Shown here one piece after another: positions 9,439 to 18,411 of a DNA stretch of 64,000 nt. The stretch's first letter is position 1. Each line of letters starts with the position of its first letter. The translations under genes were made by a program, and so were the position numbers. Source of the stretch: Nitrospira sp. SG-bin2 (lineage in GTDB: Bacteria > Nitrospirota > Nitrospiria > Nitrospirales > Nitrospiraceae); NCBI GenBank assembly GCA_002083405.1, contig LVWT01000045.1:18321-82320 (forward strand). Direction: 5' to 3'. The notes beneath the pieces were generated by a model. The model searched no databases. It was not told where the DNA came from and saw nothing but the letters and a program-made list of their open reading frames with translations.

Positions 9439-11217
9439 ATGCGCATACTTCGGATTGCCATGGCACAGATTGACCCGACGGTCGGTGATATTTCCGGCAA
9501 TATGCGGCTTGTCAAAGCGTGGATCAAGGAGGCGCGGAAGGCCGGCGCCGATCTGGTGGTGTTTCCTGAATTGACGGTGACCGGCTACCCTCCTGAAGAT
9601 TTGCTTTTAAAGCCGCGGTTTGTCTCGGACAACCGGCGGGCGCTCGACGAGATCGCGAAAGAGTGTACGGGGCTTGTGGCCGTGATCGGGTATGTCGGCC
9701 AAGGCAGTGCAGGCAAAGGGAAGTCACAGACAGCGTGCACCGCCACCGTAGGCGGGCATGAACTATTTAATGCGGCGGCGGTCGTCGCAGGTCGGCGGGT
9801 CATCGCCCGATACAGCAAATGGATCCTGCCGAACTACGGAGTCTTCGACGAAAGCCGGTATTTTCATCCCGGCCGGCACGTGGTACTGATGACGCTACGT
9901 GGTGTGGCAGTCGCTGTCAGCATTTGTGAAGACATCTGGTCGCCGGACGGGCCCACTTCCATGCAGGCGGCAGCGGGGGCGGAAGTGATCGTGAATATCA
10001 ATGCGTCGCCGTTCCATATTGGGAAGAGCCGTGCGCGCGAACAGGTGCTGGCAACCAGGGCTCGGGAAAACGGAATCATTCTGACATATACCAACATGGT
10101 CGGGGGACAGGATGAATTGGTGTTTGACGGCAACAGCATGATCGTCAATCAAACGGGTGATGTAATCGCCCGGGGCAAGGAATTTGCGGAGGATTTGATC
10201 CTCGCAGACCTTTCGGTGGATGCTGTTGCGCGAACTCGGATGGTGCAGGTGCGGAGAAAACGCTTCACGGCTGCCATGGCAGCTGCCGTCGAACGAGTGA
10301 CGATTAAATCTCCCACGCGCCCGGCAAAGCGCTCGCACATGGTGCCGTCTCTGGAGGCGTTACTTGGGGATTCCGATGCTGTCTATCGCGCACTGGTATT
10401 GGGTGTGCAGGATTATATGCGGAAGAACGGATTTCGAAAGGTCGCGATCGGACTGAGTGGAGGAATCGATAGTGCGCTGACCGCGGTCGTTGCGGTTGAT
10501 GCGCTGGGCCCTGATAATGTGCTGGGGATATTCATGCCGTCGCCGTATACCTCAGCTGAGAGCGCGGAGGATGTAGAGGAGCTCAGCCATCGAATCGGCA
10601 TCGAGTATCGGACTATCCCGATTACGCCGACGTTTGAATCCTACCGGACTGCTCTGGCCCCGACATTTCATGGGAAGGCGGTCGATACGGCGGAGGAAAA
10701 TCTGCAGGCCCGCATTCGCGGGAATATTTTGATGGCGTATTCGAACAAGTTCGGCCACCTTGTGTTGACGACCGGCAATAAGAGCGAAATGAGTGTCGGC
10801 TATGCCACGTTGTATGGCGATATGGCCGGCGGTTTCGCGGTGATCAAGGACGTTCCGAAAACCATGGTGTATGAGTTGTCCCGGCTTCGGAATCTTCGAG
10901 GCCGTACGCATGTCATTCCGAAACGGATATTAGATCGGCCCCCTAGCGCCGAACTAAGACCCAATCAGAAGGACGAAGATTCCTTGCCGGCCTATGCCGT
11001 TCTCGACCCCATTCTTCAATTCTACGTGGAAGAGAACCGTTCGATCGAAGAAATCGTTGATGCAGGATTCGATCGTGCCACAGTAGCGCGAGTGGTGGCC
11101 ATGGTGGATGGCAGTGAGTTCAAACGTCGCCAGGCGCCTATCGGCATCAAAGTCACACATCGGGCGTTCGGCAAGGATTGTCGAATGCCGATCACCAACG
11201 GGTATCGCAATTCGTAG
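9439..11217 (+). CDS. nadE: Glutamine-dependent NAD+ synthetase
   Basis: 592 residues with two domains. The N-terminal nitrilase-like glutaminase (about 1-270) shows all three catalytic residues: Glu in VVFPELTVTGYPPEDL, Lys in YSKWILPNYG and Cys in VSICEDIW. The C-terminal ATP-pyrophosphatase domain has the P-loop GLSGGIDSALTAV and the NAD-synthetase segment LVLTTGNKSEMSVGYATLYG. It amidates deamido-NAD+ with glutamine nitrogen in the last step of NAD+ synthesis. It lies 9 bases after aroB and is probably co-transcribed with it. Confidence 0.97.
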   Translation: MRILRIAMAQIDPTVGDISGNMRLVKAWIKEARKAGADLVVFPELTVTGYPPEDLLLKPRFVSDNRRALDEIAKECTGLVAVIGYVGQGSAGKGKSQTACTATVGGHELFNAAAVVAGRRVIARYSKWILPNYGVFDESRYFHPGRHVVLMTLRGVAVAVSICEDIWSPDGPTSMQAAAGAEVIVNINASPFHIGKSRAREQVLATRARENGIILTYTNMVGGQDELVFDGNSMIVNQTGDVIARGKEFAEDLILADLSVDAVARTRMVQVRRKRFTAAMAAAVERVTIKSPTRPAKRSHMVPSLEALLGDSDAVYRALVLGVQDYMRKNGFRKVAIGLSGGIDSALTAVVAVDALGPDNVLGIFMPSPYTSAESAEDVEELSHRIGIEYRTIPITPTFESYRTALAPTFHGKAVDTAEENLQARIRGNILMAYSNKFGHLVLTTGNKSEMSVGYATLYGDMAGGFAVIKDVPKTMVYELSRLRNLRGRTHVIPKRILDRPPSAELRPNQKDEDSLPAYAVLDPILQFYVEENRSIEEIVDAGFDRATVARVVAMVDGSEFKRRQAPIGIKVTHRAFGKDCRMPITNGYRNS

Positions 11218-11467
11218 CTGATTGGGACGACCGCTCTCCGGATTTGGCTTCTCTCTTGCCTGCACTGGTCGGTTCTCGTAGTCGTTCTCGGCGAAATCGC
11301 AGGAAGTTTACGTTTTTCAGCGTTGTGCCGAATGAGAGGATTGGGCTATGATGCCTCCTTCGATCTCATGGACATCGAGATCGGCATCTTCGTGGCGTGC
11401 CCGGTTATCGAGCATGAGGGTTGTTTCCGATAGCGCCTGTAATCGCAGCCGTCTCGCGTTATTTCTC

Positions 11468-11484
11468 CTGGCAGGGTGCTAGCT
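11468..11484 (+). promoter_or_regulatory. Sigma-54 (-24/-12) promoter upstream of glnB
   Basis: CTGGCAGGGTGCTAGCT fits the consensus YTGGCACGRNNNTTGCW with the invariant GG and GC dinucleotides 12 bases apart. The two departures are C to G in the -24 box and T to A in the -12 box. It ends about 44 bases before the glnB ATG. The rest of the 311-base gap after nadE (11218-11467) holds no gene; it would be the place for NtrC-type enhancer sites, which I could not define. Confidence 0.75.
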
Positions 11485-11528
11485 TATGCTGATGCAGTCT
11501 GCAGGCTTCTAGGCAAGGAGGCAAAGCG

Positions 11529-11867
11529 ATGAAACTGGTGGAAGCCGTCATCAAGCCCTTCAAACTGGATGAAGTGAAGGATGCGCTGCTGGAAATAGGT
11601 GTGCTGGGCATGACGGTGTCTGAAGTCAAAGGCTTCGGCCGTCAGAAAGGCCATAAAGAAACGTATCGTGGGCAGGAGTATACGATTGAGTTTGTGCCAA
11701 AAGTCAAAATTGAGGTGGCTGTGACGGACGCACTGGTGCCACGCGTGATCGAGGCGATTACGCGCGCGGCCAAAACCGGCAGCATCGGCGACGGGAAGAT
11801 TTTTGTGCGAGATCTGAGTGCGGTGGTGCGAATCCGAACAGGAGAAACCGGGGAAACGGCATTGTGA
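11529..11867 (+). CDS. glnB: Nitrogen regulatory protein PII
   Basis: 112 residues, standard length. The T-loop GRQKGHKETYRGQEYTIEF contains the tyrosine of RGxEY that is uridylylated in proteobacteria (Tyr51 equivalent). The C-terminal GDGKIFVRDLSAVVRIRTGE is the B/C-loop signature. PII trimers read 2-oxoglutarate and ATP/ADP and signal to GlnE, NtrB and transporters. It has a good SD (aaggaggc) and a sigma-54 type promoter, and is 191 bases upstream of glnA, as in many nitrogen-regulated glnBA operons. No GlnD is seen in this window. Confidence 0.97.
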   Translation: MKLVEAVIKPFKLDEVKDALLEIGVLGMTVSEVKGFGRQKGHKETYRGQEYTIEFVPKVKIEVAVTDALVPRVIEAITRAAKTGSIGDGKIFVRDLSAVVRIRTGETGETAL

Positions 11868-12058
11868 CGAGGCCTGAGAATCCAGCAGCACCCTGTCGTG
11901 TTGGAATCGAGAACGACCGCCCATAATGCAGTATCGCATGGATTGAGAATTGAAATGGGTGCCGGATCAGATAGCAGGTGTGACATGTTTTCAGCCAAAG
12001 GCAGCATGGGCCGAAAGGCGGGCCGGTCATTGCGGATGAGCTCTGAAAGGAGGAGGGG

Positions 12059-13468
12059 ATGAACGTGCGAGAAGTGTTGGAGTTTGCCAAGAAGCACAGG
12101 GTCCAGATGGTGGACCTGAAGTTCGTGGACCTGCCGGGAGTGTGGCAGCACATGACCATCCCTGTGAGCGAACTGACGGAAGATCTGTTCAAGGACGGCT
12201 CCGGCCTCGACGGGTCCTCCATTCGTGGCTGGAAGGCGATCAACAACAGTGATCTGCTGATGGTCCCCGATCCCGCGACGGCCTGTCTGGATCCCTTCAC
12301 GGCAGTGCCGACGCTCAGCCTTACCGGCAATGTGGTGGACCCTATCTCACGCGAGAATTATGAGCGTGACCCCAGGTTTATTGCCCAGAAGGCGGAAAAG
12401 TATCTTCAAAGCACCAAGATCGGTGACGCATCTTTTTGGGGGCCTGAAGCCGAATTCTTCATCTTCGACCATGCCCGCTACGATCAGACCAGCAACAGCG
12501 GGTACTACTTTCTCGATTCCGAGGAAGGCGCATGGAACATGGGGCAGGAGGGATTCAATTTGGGCGGCAAGCTCCGCCACAAGCAAGGCTACTTCCCTGT
12601 GGCTCCCGCGGATACGCAACAGGATATCCGCAGCGAAATGGTTGTCGAGATGGAAAAGGTCGGCATCGTTGTTGAGAAGCATCATCACGAAACGGCATCG
12701 GCCGGCCAGGCTGAGATCGATATTCGGTTCGACTCGCTGGTGAAGACGGCGGACAAAATGATGATGTACAAATACATCGTCAAAAATGTGGCCCGCCGGC
12801 ATGGCAAAACCGCGACGTTCATGCCGAAACCGCTGTTCGGCGACGCCGGTTCCGGCATGCACACTCATCAGAGTATCTGGAAAGAAGGGAAGCCCTTGTT
12901 CGCCGGTAAGGATTATGCGGGTGTGTCACAGATGTGTTTGCATTACATCGGTGGGATTCTCAAGCATGCGCCGGCGCTGGCGGCTTTTACCAATCCGACG
13001 ACCAATTCATACAAGCGGATCACGCCGGGATTCGAAGCGCCGGTGTTGCTCGCCTATTCCAGCCGAAATCGGTCGGCGGGGATCCGTATCCCGATGTATT
13101 CGCCCAGTCCGAAGGCCAAACGGATTGAAGTACGGTTTCCTGATCCTGCCTGCAATCCCTATTTGGCGTTCGCCGCGATGCTCATGGCCGGCCTCGACGG
13201 GATTCAGAATAAGATTGATCCGGGCGAACCTGCCGAAAAAGATCTGTACGATCTTGACCCCAAAGAGGCGGCCAACATCAGAACGATGCCCGGGAGTCTT
13301 AATGAAGCGATCGACAGTCTGGAAAAAGACCATCAGTTTCTCCTTAAGGGAGAGGTCTTTACAGAGGATTTGATCGAAGCCTGGATTGGCTATAAGAGAA
13401 ATAAAGAGATCGATCCGATGCGGCTTCGCCCGCATCCCTATGAGTTTTTCCTCTATTACGATGTCTAG
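12059..13468 (+). CDS. glnA: Glutamine synthetase type I
   Basis: 469 residues, the length of bacterial GSI. Motifs include DGSSIRGW near the start, the ATP/metal segment FMPKPLFGDAGSGMHTHQS and the glutamate-flap region. The adenylylation site KDLYDLDP places the tyrosine at residue 397, the position modified by GlnE in E. coli, so this is the GSI-beta type subject to covalent control. It has a strong SD (aaaggagg). It assimilates ammonium and is the expected target of the two GlnE-like proteins at 20-24 kb. Confidence 0.98.
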   Translation: MNVREVLEFAKKHRVQMVDLKFVDLPGVWQHMTIPVSELTEDLFKDGSGLDGSSIRGWKAINNSDLLMVPDPATACLDPFTAVPTLSLTGNVVDPISRENYERDPRFIAQKAEKYLQSTKIGDASFWGPEAEFFIFDHARYDQTSNSGYYFLDSEEGAWNMGQEGFNLGGKLRHKQGYFPVAPADTQQDIRSEMVVEMEKVGIVVEKHHHETASAGQAEIDIRFDSLVKTADKMMMYKYIVKNVARRHGKTATFMPKPLFGDAGSGMHTHQSIWKEGKPLFAGKDYAGVSQMCLHYIGGILKHAPALAAFTNPTTNSYKRITPGFEAPVLLAYSSRNRSAGIRIPMYSPSPKAKRIEVRFPDPACNPYLAFAAMLMAGLDGIQNKIDPGEPAEKDLYDLDPKEAANIRTMPGSLNEAIDSLEKDHQFLLKGEVFTEDLIEAWIGYKRNKEIDPMRLRPHPYEFFLYYDV

Positions 13469-13483
13469 CTAAGAAGAGAGAGG

Positions 13484-13517
13484 ACCGGCACAGCAAAGAT
13501 CATTCGGCTGTGCCGGT
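13484..13517 (+). terminator. Hairpin after glnA, probable terminator
   Basis: A perfect 11-base stem, accggcacagc (13484-13494) with gctgtgccggt (13507-13517), 15 bases after the glnA stop. The following tract is only weakly T-rich (tgttgag), so termination may be incomplete. Confidence 0.65.
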
Positions 13518-13722
13518 TGTTGAGAAGATCGCGACCGTCGATTGTTGCCCCTCCTTTGCCGGATATCGGGTTTTCGCTTCAAGTCCATTGGTGATGCCTG
13601 CTTCACCTGCCCCCTAGCTACGGCATGGTGGTGCCTGGCGGTCGGTTCCCAGCAGACGCGTATAGTACCTATCTCCCACACAGTGCAGTTCCGGCCGCTC
13701 CTATTTTTGTGCAAGGTTTGAG

Positions 13723-13797
13723 GTGGCCCGTACCATACGGACCATTCTGTTGGGGGTAGCCTTCTCTTTCTACATGGGAATGATGGTAAGTGATTGA
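13723..13797 (+). CDS. Possible 24-residue membrane microprotein
   Basis: A GTG-started frame encodes a 24-residue peptide with a basic start (VARTIRT) and a hydrophobic stretch (ILLGVAFSFYMGMMV). An aagg 9 bases upstream of the GTG could serve as SD. It is the only coding-like element in the 432-base gap between glnA and the TPR-PilZ gene. It could equally be chance, and no homologue is recognised. Confidence 0.2.
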   Translation: MARTIRTILLGVAFSFYMGMMVSD

Positions 13798-13900
13798 AAT
13801 TGCGAGAGAGTTAATCTGCTCTATAGGGCCTCATTTTTGCTCAACAGGCTACCTGGGCTGCCTGTGACAATATGCGGACGTAACATGCGGAGGAATTGGC

Positions 13901-14839
13901 ATGGATCAACGGAAATCCTCAGTCGAATGCTATGAACGAGGGTTGGTGCTCAAGCGGATAGGAATGTGTCATGAGGCAATTGAAAATTTTAAAAAAGCTG
14001 CCCTGAATCCGGAGTATGCCGGGAGAGCGCATGTGCATATAGCCTTGTGTTTGAAGGCTGATGGTAACCAGGAGGAAGCGGTTGTGGCATTTCGGAAGGC
14101 ATTTGCCTCGCCCTCATTGTCATCCGAAGAACGCCGGCACATTCTCTATCACATCGGCCAGACGCTGGAATCGTTAGGCCGATATGCGGAAAGTCTTGAG
14201 GCATATGGTAAGTTGAGAAACGAGGACCCTGAGTTCCGTGATGTGACACAAAAGATCAAACGGCTGTGCGACGGCGGGCGTCGGACACTTTCGGAGTCTG
14301 AAACGTCGTGGCAGTCCTGGATGGACGAGGCGCGAACCTTGACGCCCACCGTTCTGGCCTTGCTGGAACAGACGGGACAATGGTTAGGCCGGCAGGCAGA
14401 GACACTTAAAGGACATCGCTGGTTCGAGAAGCCGAATTCCGCTTCTGCGGATAGAGCCGGCCAGGACCCCTATTCGATCGCAATGGCCAAACGACGGAAT
14501 CAGTCGGCCGGACGGGATCGCATGGTCAACACACGCCGGCATGCCCGCGTGCCGGTACGTCTGCGAAGCCAGTTTTCAGCGGACGGCCGAACCGTGGGAG
14601 GCGAGGGAGAACTGCGTGACCTCTCTCCCTGGGGTTGCCGCATGACGAGTACGGTGGCTGTTCCTATTGGAGCAGACTTGAAGTGCCGTATTTTCCCAAA
14701 GGGGGCCGGATCTCCGTTTGTTATTGATGGAGCAACCGTGCGCTGGATCAGCCGTGAAGAGTTCGGCCTTGCGTTCACCAAGATGCATCCCGGCGTACAG
14801 CAGCAAATCGAGCAACTGTGTAGTGCCCAGGCTGCGTGA
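13901..14839 (+). CDS. TPR and PilZ domain protein
   Basis: 312 residues. The N-terminal third (about 1-120) is built of TPR-like helices (CYERGLVLKRIGMCHEAIEN, HIALCLKADGNQEEAVVAF, LYHIGQTLESLGRYAESLEA). A low-complexity linker leads to a PilZ domain (about 208-310) with both c-di-GMP-binding elements: the RxxxR-type RRHARVPVR and the D-x-S-x-x-G motif in DLSPWGCRM. It therefore probably binds c-di-GMP and passes the signal through protein contacts. A good SD (cggagg) precedes the ATG. It is monocistronic by appearance and its partner is unknown. Confidence 0.85.
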   Translation: MDQRKSSVECYERGLVLKRIGMCHEAIENFKKAALNPEYAGRAHVHIALCLKADGNQEEAVVAFRKAFASPSLSSEERRHILYHIGQTLESLGRYAESLEAYGKLRNEDPEFRDVTQKIKRLCDGGRRTLSESETSWQSWMDEARTLTPTVLALLEQTGQWLGRQAETLKGHRWFEKPNSASADRAGQDPYSIAMAKRRNQSAGRDRMVNTRRHARVPVRLRSQFSADGRTVGGEGELRDLSPWGCRMTSTVAVPIGADLKCRIFPKGAGSPFVIDGATVRWISREEFGLAFTKMHPGVQQQIEQLCSAQAA

Positions 14840-14936
14840 AGTGTGAAAGGTGTGGCGGGAGAGGTCAGGTGTAAGGGGTGAGGCGCAGAATGCGAGACGG
14901 GTAGTGAAGAGCAGGTAGCGACGGTTCCGACGGGAA

Positions 14937-16010
14937 TCAATTCGCAGCCAGAGCCGGATAGTCGCTGTAGCCGTCGGGTCCGCCTCCATACAGGCGCTCG
15001 TAGTTGACCTCGTTGAGCGGGACTTGTTTCACGAAACGGTCGACCAAATCTGGGTTGGCGATGTACGGACGCCCGTACACAATCGCATCAGCCGCTCCGC
15101 AAGCCACCGTCGACTCACCGCTCTCACGCGTATAGCTTCCGTTGCTCATCAACACACCCCGGAAATTCCGGCGGGCGACCGCCAGGATGGCTTGCTCCTC
15201 GGGCAAGGCATGGTTCTCGTGCCGTATTTCAAGGAACGCGATCCCTCGCCCGCTCAATTCCCTCGCCACATAGGTCACCAACGCGGTTGGTTGACTATCG
15301 ACCATGTCATTGAACGGGACCAGGGGCGAGATCCGCACCGCGACGCGTCCGGCGCCCCACACGCTGACGGCCGCATCGGTCACCTCCAGCAAAAAACGAG
15401 CACGATTTTCGACGGAGCCGCCATAGACATCCGTGCGCACGTTGACGCCGTCGCGCAGGAAGTTATCAATCAAATAGCCATGGGCGCCGTGGATCTGCAC
15501 TCCATCGAAGCCGGCCCGGTGAGCGTTGTGCGCGGCGAGCCGGAACCTCTCCACATACCGCGGGACTTCCTCGGTGCCGAGCGCGCGCGGGACTTCGTAG
15601 GGTTTGGCCCCCTCCTGGGTAGAAGTCACGCTATGACGAATCGCCACGGCGCTACTGGAGACCGGCTGTTCGCCGTCGTTCAATAACGAGTGCGCGGCAC
15701 GGCCGGGATGCCAGATCTGCATGAAGATGCGGCCACCCTTGGCATGCACGGCGTCTGTGACTCGTTGCCATCCGGCTATATGGGCAGGGCTGTAAATGCC
15801 GCCCTCTCCCATGAAGGCGCAGGCGTGGGCGTCGATCATGGTGCATTCCGTCATCATGAGCCCGCTCGATGCACGTTGGGAGTAATAGTCCACCATCATG
15901 TCGTTAGGGATGTGAGAAGCCCCGGCCCGCACACGGGTGAGGGGAGCCATGACGATGCGGTTGGGTAAGAGGATGTCCCCGGCTTGGAGGGGCGTCAACA
16001 GCGTGGGCAT
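14937..16010 (-). CDS. Old Yellow Enzyme family NADH:flavin oxidoreductase (alkene reductase)
   Basis: 357 residues with an FMN-binding TIM barrel. Seen are the N-terminal LLPNRIVMAPLTRVRAG, the active-site strand FMQIWHPGRAAH, HGAHGYLIDNFLRDGVN with the substrate-binding histidine, and VYGGSVENRARFLLEV. NemA-type enzymes reduce activated C=C bonds, nitro compounds or maleimides with NAD(P)H. The start MPTLLTPLQAGD is chosen because an aaagga SD lies just upstream; the frame is open 40 codons further, but that part has no family similarity. It is convergent with the TPR-PilZ gene. Confidence 0.92.
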   Translation of the reverse strand: MPTLLTPLQAGDILLPNRIVMAPLTRVRAGASHIPNDMMVDYYSQRASSGLMMTECTMIDAHACAFMGEGGIYSPAHIAGWQRVTDAVHAKGGRIFMQIWHPGRAAHSLLNDGEQPVSSSAVAIRHSVTSTQEGAKPYEVPRALGTEEVPRYVERFRLAAHNAHRAGFDGVQIHGAHGYLIDNFLRDGVNVRTDVYGGSVENRARFLLEVTDAAVSVWGAGRVAVRISPLVPFNDMVDSQPTALVTYVARELSGRGIAFLEIRHENHALPEEQAILAVARRNFRGVLMSNGSYTRESGESTVACGAADAIVYGRPYIANPDLVDRFVKQVPLNEVNYERLYGGGPDGYSDYPALAAN

Positions 16011-16108
16011 CGGTGTTCCTTTGAGTAACGAGTGATCGTCGATGAGAGAGGGTATAAGCGAGAGGGTGAGGGAGTCAAGACAACAGATTGCGCAGCTGCA
16101 TAAAACAT

Positions 16109-16141
16109 GGGCCGCACGTGTGATCGTCATGCGTGCGGCCC
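16109..16141. repeat. GC-rich inverted repeat in a divergent intergenic region
   Basis: gggccgcacg (16109-16118) pairs perfectly with cgtgcggccc (16132-16141). It is followed by TCTGTTTT on the plus strand and by ATGTTTTA on the minus strand, so it resembles a bidirectional terminator. It lies between two divergently oriented genes, where no upstream gene needs terminating; it may be a leftover of lost genes. Confidence 0.6.
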
Positions 16142-16275
16142 TCTGTTTTCAGGCGCGACGCCCGTCTCAAATAACGCTATAGTGAGGGCTGTCAGTGGAT
16201 CTCTCAGGTGTGAGGGCGACTTGTTATACTCAATAGCGATCTGTGATCAGATGTGACCGCGGAAATTTGTTCACA

Positions 16276-17013
16276 ATGACATCGAACCCCGCTCTTTCTG
16301 CAAAACGGTATACGGTCGATCGATTGCTTTCGAAGCTGGGCATGGCTTCACGTAGCACAAGCCAGGAGTGGGTCCGCGCCGGGCGCGTGCGGATCAATGG
16401 ACGGGTGGTGTGCGATCCAGCGACCTGGGTCTTGTGGCCGAAGGACTCCATCTTGGTCGACGATAAGCCGATTCGCGATTCGCTCAAACGATGGATCCTC
16501 TTTCACAAACCCAAAGGGGTCATCACGACACATAGCGATGACCAGGCCCGGAAGACCATCTTCGATGTGTTGCCGGGGGATTTGGGCTATCTGCATGCCG
16601 TCGGGCGGCTGGATCAGGCGACCAGCGGGCTCCTGCTGCTGACCAATGATTCGACCTTGTCGAGCTATCTTACCGATCCGGCCAATAAGGTGATGCGGAC
16701 GTACCTGGTGTCCGTGCGAGGCGAATTCACTGAAGCCCAAGCGAAAGAAGCCATGGTTGGCGTTGTCGATGCCGGTGAACGCCTCCAATGCCATCGTGTG
16801 AAGATTCAAAAGAGTTCAGGCCGCGAGACGCATCTGGAGGTGGTGTTGGTCCAGGGAAAGAATCGCGAGATCCGCAGGCTGTTCCTGGCGCTGGGCCATG
16901 AAGTGACCAGGCTCAGGCGCATCCAATTTGGTCCATTCAAACTGGAAGATCTTCAGCCCGGTTCCTGGCGCGAGATGCCGATTGAAGACGCCAGGGAAGC
17001 GCTCAGGCTATGA
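16276..17013 (+). CDS. RsuA/RluB family pseudouridine synthase
   Basis: 245 residues. An S4 RNA-binding domain (about 10-70, VDRLLSKLGMASRSTSQEWV) is followed by the pseudouridine synthase domain with the catalytic motif AVGRLDQATSGLLLLTND, where the Asp is the nucleophile. LVQGKNREIRRLFLALGHEV is the RsuA-branch signature. It isomerises a specific uridine in ribosomal RNA, probably 23S; RluB and RluE/F cannot be separated by eye. The ATG at 16276 is preferred; an in-frame start 33 bases upstream lacks an SD and family similarity. Confidence 0.92.
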   Translation: MTSNPALSAKRYTVDRLLSKLGMASRSTSQEWVRAGRVRINGRVVCDPATWVLWPKDSILVDDKPIRDSLKRWILFHKPKGVITTHSDDQARKTIFDVLPGDLGYLHAVGRLDQATSGLLLLTNDSTLSSYLTDPANKVMRTYLVSVRGEFTEAQAKEAMVGVVDAGERLQCHRVKIQKSSGRETHLEVVLVQGKNREIRRLFLALGHEVTRLRRIQFGPFKLEDLQPGSWREMPIEDAREALRL

Positions 17014-17229
17014 GTGTTCGGTGTGTAGATTGGATATTGGACGAGGAAAAGGGGCAGTAATTGTTCTGACAGTCAAGCCGTCGTCATGCGGCCCTCCTGT
17101 TTTCTGGAGCACCGTCAAGAGATGTGCAAGTAGATTTCAGGCGACAATGAGTACATGAGTGTCAGATTGAGGCGTGCAGAGGATGCCCACTCCGGTTCGC
17201 TCCATAACGTGTATGATGGGAGCCGCCTT

Positions 17230-17508
17230 CTAGGCGGCATGTGGAAAGAGGTCGTATCGTGCCGTTGAGGGGGTGATCGTGCTCTCGACCGGGCCGGCGG
17301 AAGACGAAGCGGGCGCCCATAATTCGTAGTCAAACCCCCGGCGGCGCAAACAGATCGCTCCCTGTCGGCTCAATGCATCCACACTCGTGAACACCTGGTT
17401 CCAGGTCGATTCCGGGAGGCAGGGCAGAAGTTTCTCCATCACAATAGATCCTCGCTCGTGAACGATGGCCAGGATCTTCGCTTTCGTGTGTTCCGCAGCA
17501 GTACTCAT
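17230..17508 (-). CDS. Small protein with winged-helix-like region
   Basis: 92 residues. Residues about 5-65 (KAKILAIVHERGSIVMEKLL, FTSVDALSRQGAICLRRRGF) look like a compact winged helix, with alternating helices and a beta-hairpin near the end. It could bind DNA or protein, but no family could be named. The ATG overlaps the psiE stop (ATGA) and has a strong SD (ggaggt), so it is the third gene of the CBS-psiE operon. Confidence 0.75.
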   Translation of the reverse strand: MSTAAEHTKAKILAIVHERGSIVMEKLLPCLPESTWNQVFTSVDALSRQGAICLRRRGFDYELWAPASSSAGPVESTITPSTARYDLFPHAA

Positions 17509-18038
17509 GGGTGACCTCCCTCGTCGGCATGGGCCATATATGAATAGGCCGACAGCTTCGTCTGTGTCGGGCTCCATCGAACGACCATCACGCGAATGAC
17601 TCCCAAGGTAAACAGAATGCCGCCCAGCGCCGCCAGCGCCTGCCAATCCCCACCCTTGAACCACTGGGAAATCACTTCCGTCAGCATGACCACGAGGATT
17701 GTATCGACAATGAACGTCACCTTCACACGGCCTTCGCTGAAATAGGTTACTGTCGTCTTGAACACTTCGACGATCGCCAGCAAGATCAGCATGTCGATGA
17801 TCACCTGTCGCAAGACCACCTCGGCCGGATGGCCGACAAGCATGAACAGGTCGAGAAATGATTTCAGGACGCCTCCGGTGAGTGCGGCCAGCAGGGTGAC
17901 GATCATCAGGCTGAGCACCCCCTTGATACCGACGGCCCATACATCCATCAGGTCGATATTGCGCAGTCGGCCCCATCCGGAGTGCCCGTCGAGCAGGTGA
18001 GCCTCTATGGGTGTTGTTCTGAGTGGGTTAGAAGTCAT
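17505..18038 (-). CDS. PsiE-like membrane protein
   Basis: 177 residues with four predicted membrane helices (LSLMIVTLLAALTGGVL, VIIDMLILLAIVEVF, FIVDTILVVMLTEVI, ALAALGGILFTLGVIRVMVV), the topology of the phosphate-starvation-inducible PsiE family. The function of that family is unknown. The start MTSNPLRTTP lies inside the end of the CBS gene (11-base overlap), which suggests coupled translation. The frame is open 15 codons upstream, but that part is the CBS gene out of frame. Confidence 0.85.
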   Translation of the reverse strand: MTSNPLRTTPIEAHLLDGHSGWGRLRNIDLMDVWAVGIKGVLSLMIVTLLAALTGGVLKSFLDLFMLVGHPAEVVLRQVIIDMLILLAIVEVFKTTVTYFSEGRVKVTFIVDTILVVMLTEVISQWFKGGDWQALAALGGILFTLGVIRVMVVRWSPTQTKLSAYSYMAHADEGGHP

Positions 18039-18411
18039 CGGTTGACACCGGGCGAAGTAGGTCTCGAACAGAAAGCACCCCAACCACGGTGGTGGATTTG
18101 CACACCATCAAGTGTCGTGTGCCATGCCGCTGCATCAGGTCTGCTGCTTCAGTAATCGGCCGCCGCTCGTCGATGCCGATCACCGGTGCACTCATAATCG
18201 CTGCAATGGGGAAGTGGGACGATTCTTGATCGGTCCCTACCACCTTCCGGACGATATCCGACTCCGTCACAATGCCGACGATGTGGTGGTCATGCAACAC
18301 AAAGACACTCCCGATCTTGCGACGGGACATTAGTTTCGCTGCATCGACGGCACTCATCGTTCCAGGCGCCGTGACTAATTCTCTGTTCATCAGTTGTCCG
18401 ACAGTGATCAT
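18028..18411 (-). CDS. Two-CBS-domain protein
   Basis: 127 residues consisting of two CBS motifs (about 5-60 and 70-125): VTAPGTMSAVDAAKLMSRRK with VLHDHHIVGIVTESDIV, and VIGIDERRPITEAADLMQRH with VVGVLSVRDLL. CBS pairs bind adenosine nucleotides and gate attached or partner proteins. A strong SD (ggaggag) precedes the ATG. It is the first gene of an operon with the PsiE-like and winged-helix-like genes, so it may regulate the membrane protein. Confidence 0.93.
   Translation of the reverse strand: MITVGQLMNRELVTAPGTMSAVDAAKLMSRRKIGSVFVLHDHHIVGIVTESDIVRKVVGTDQESSHFPIAAIMSAPVIGIDERRPITEAADLMQRHGTRHLMVCKSTTVVGVLSVRDLLRPVSTDDF

Noticed and set aside
16243..16275. Upstream start for the pseudouridine synthase
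   Set aside because: No SD and the extra residues do not belong to the S4 domain.
17230..17976. A 248-codon open frame extending the small minus-strand gene upstream
   Set aside because: The upstream part is antisense/out-of-frame to psiE, Arg/Gly-rich and without motifs; a strong SD and ATG at 17508 define a shorter gene.
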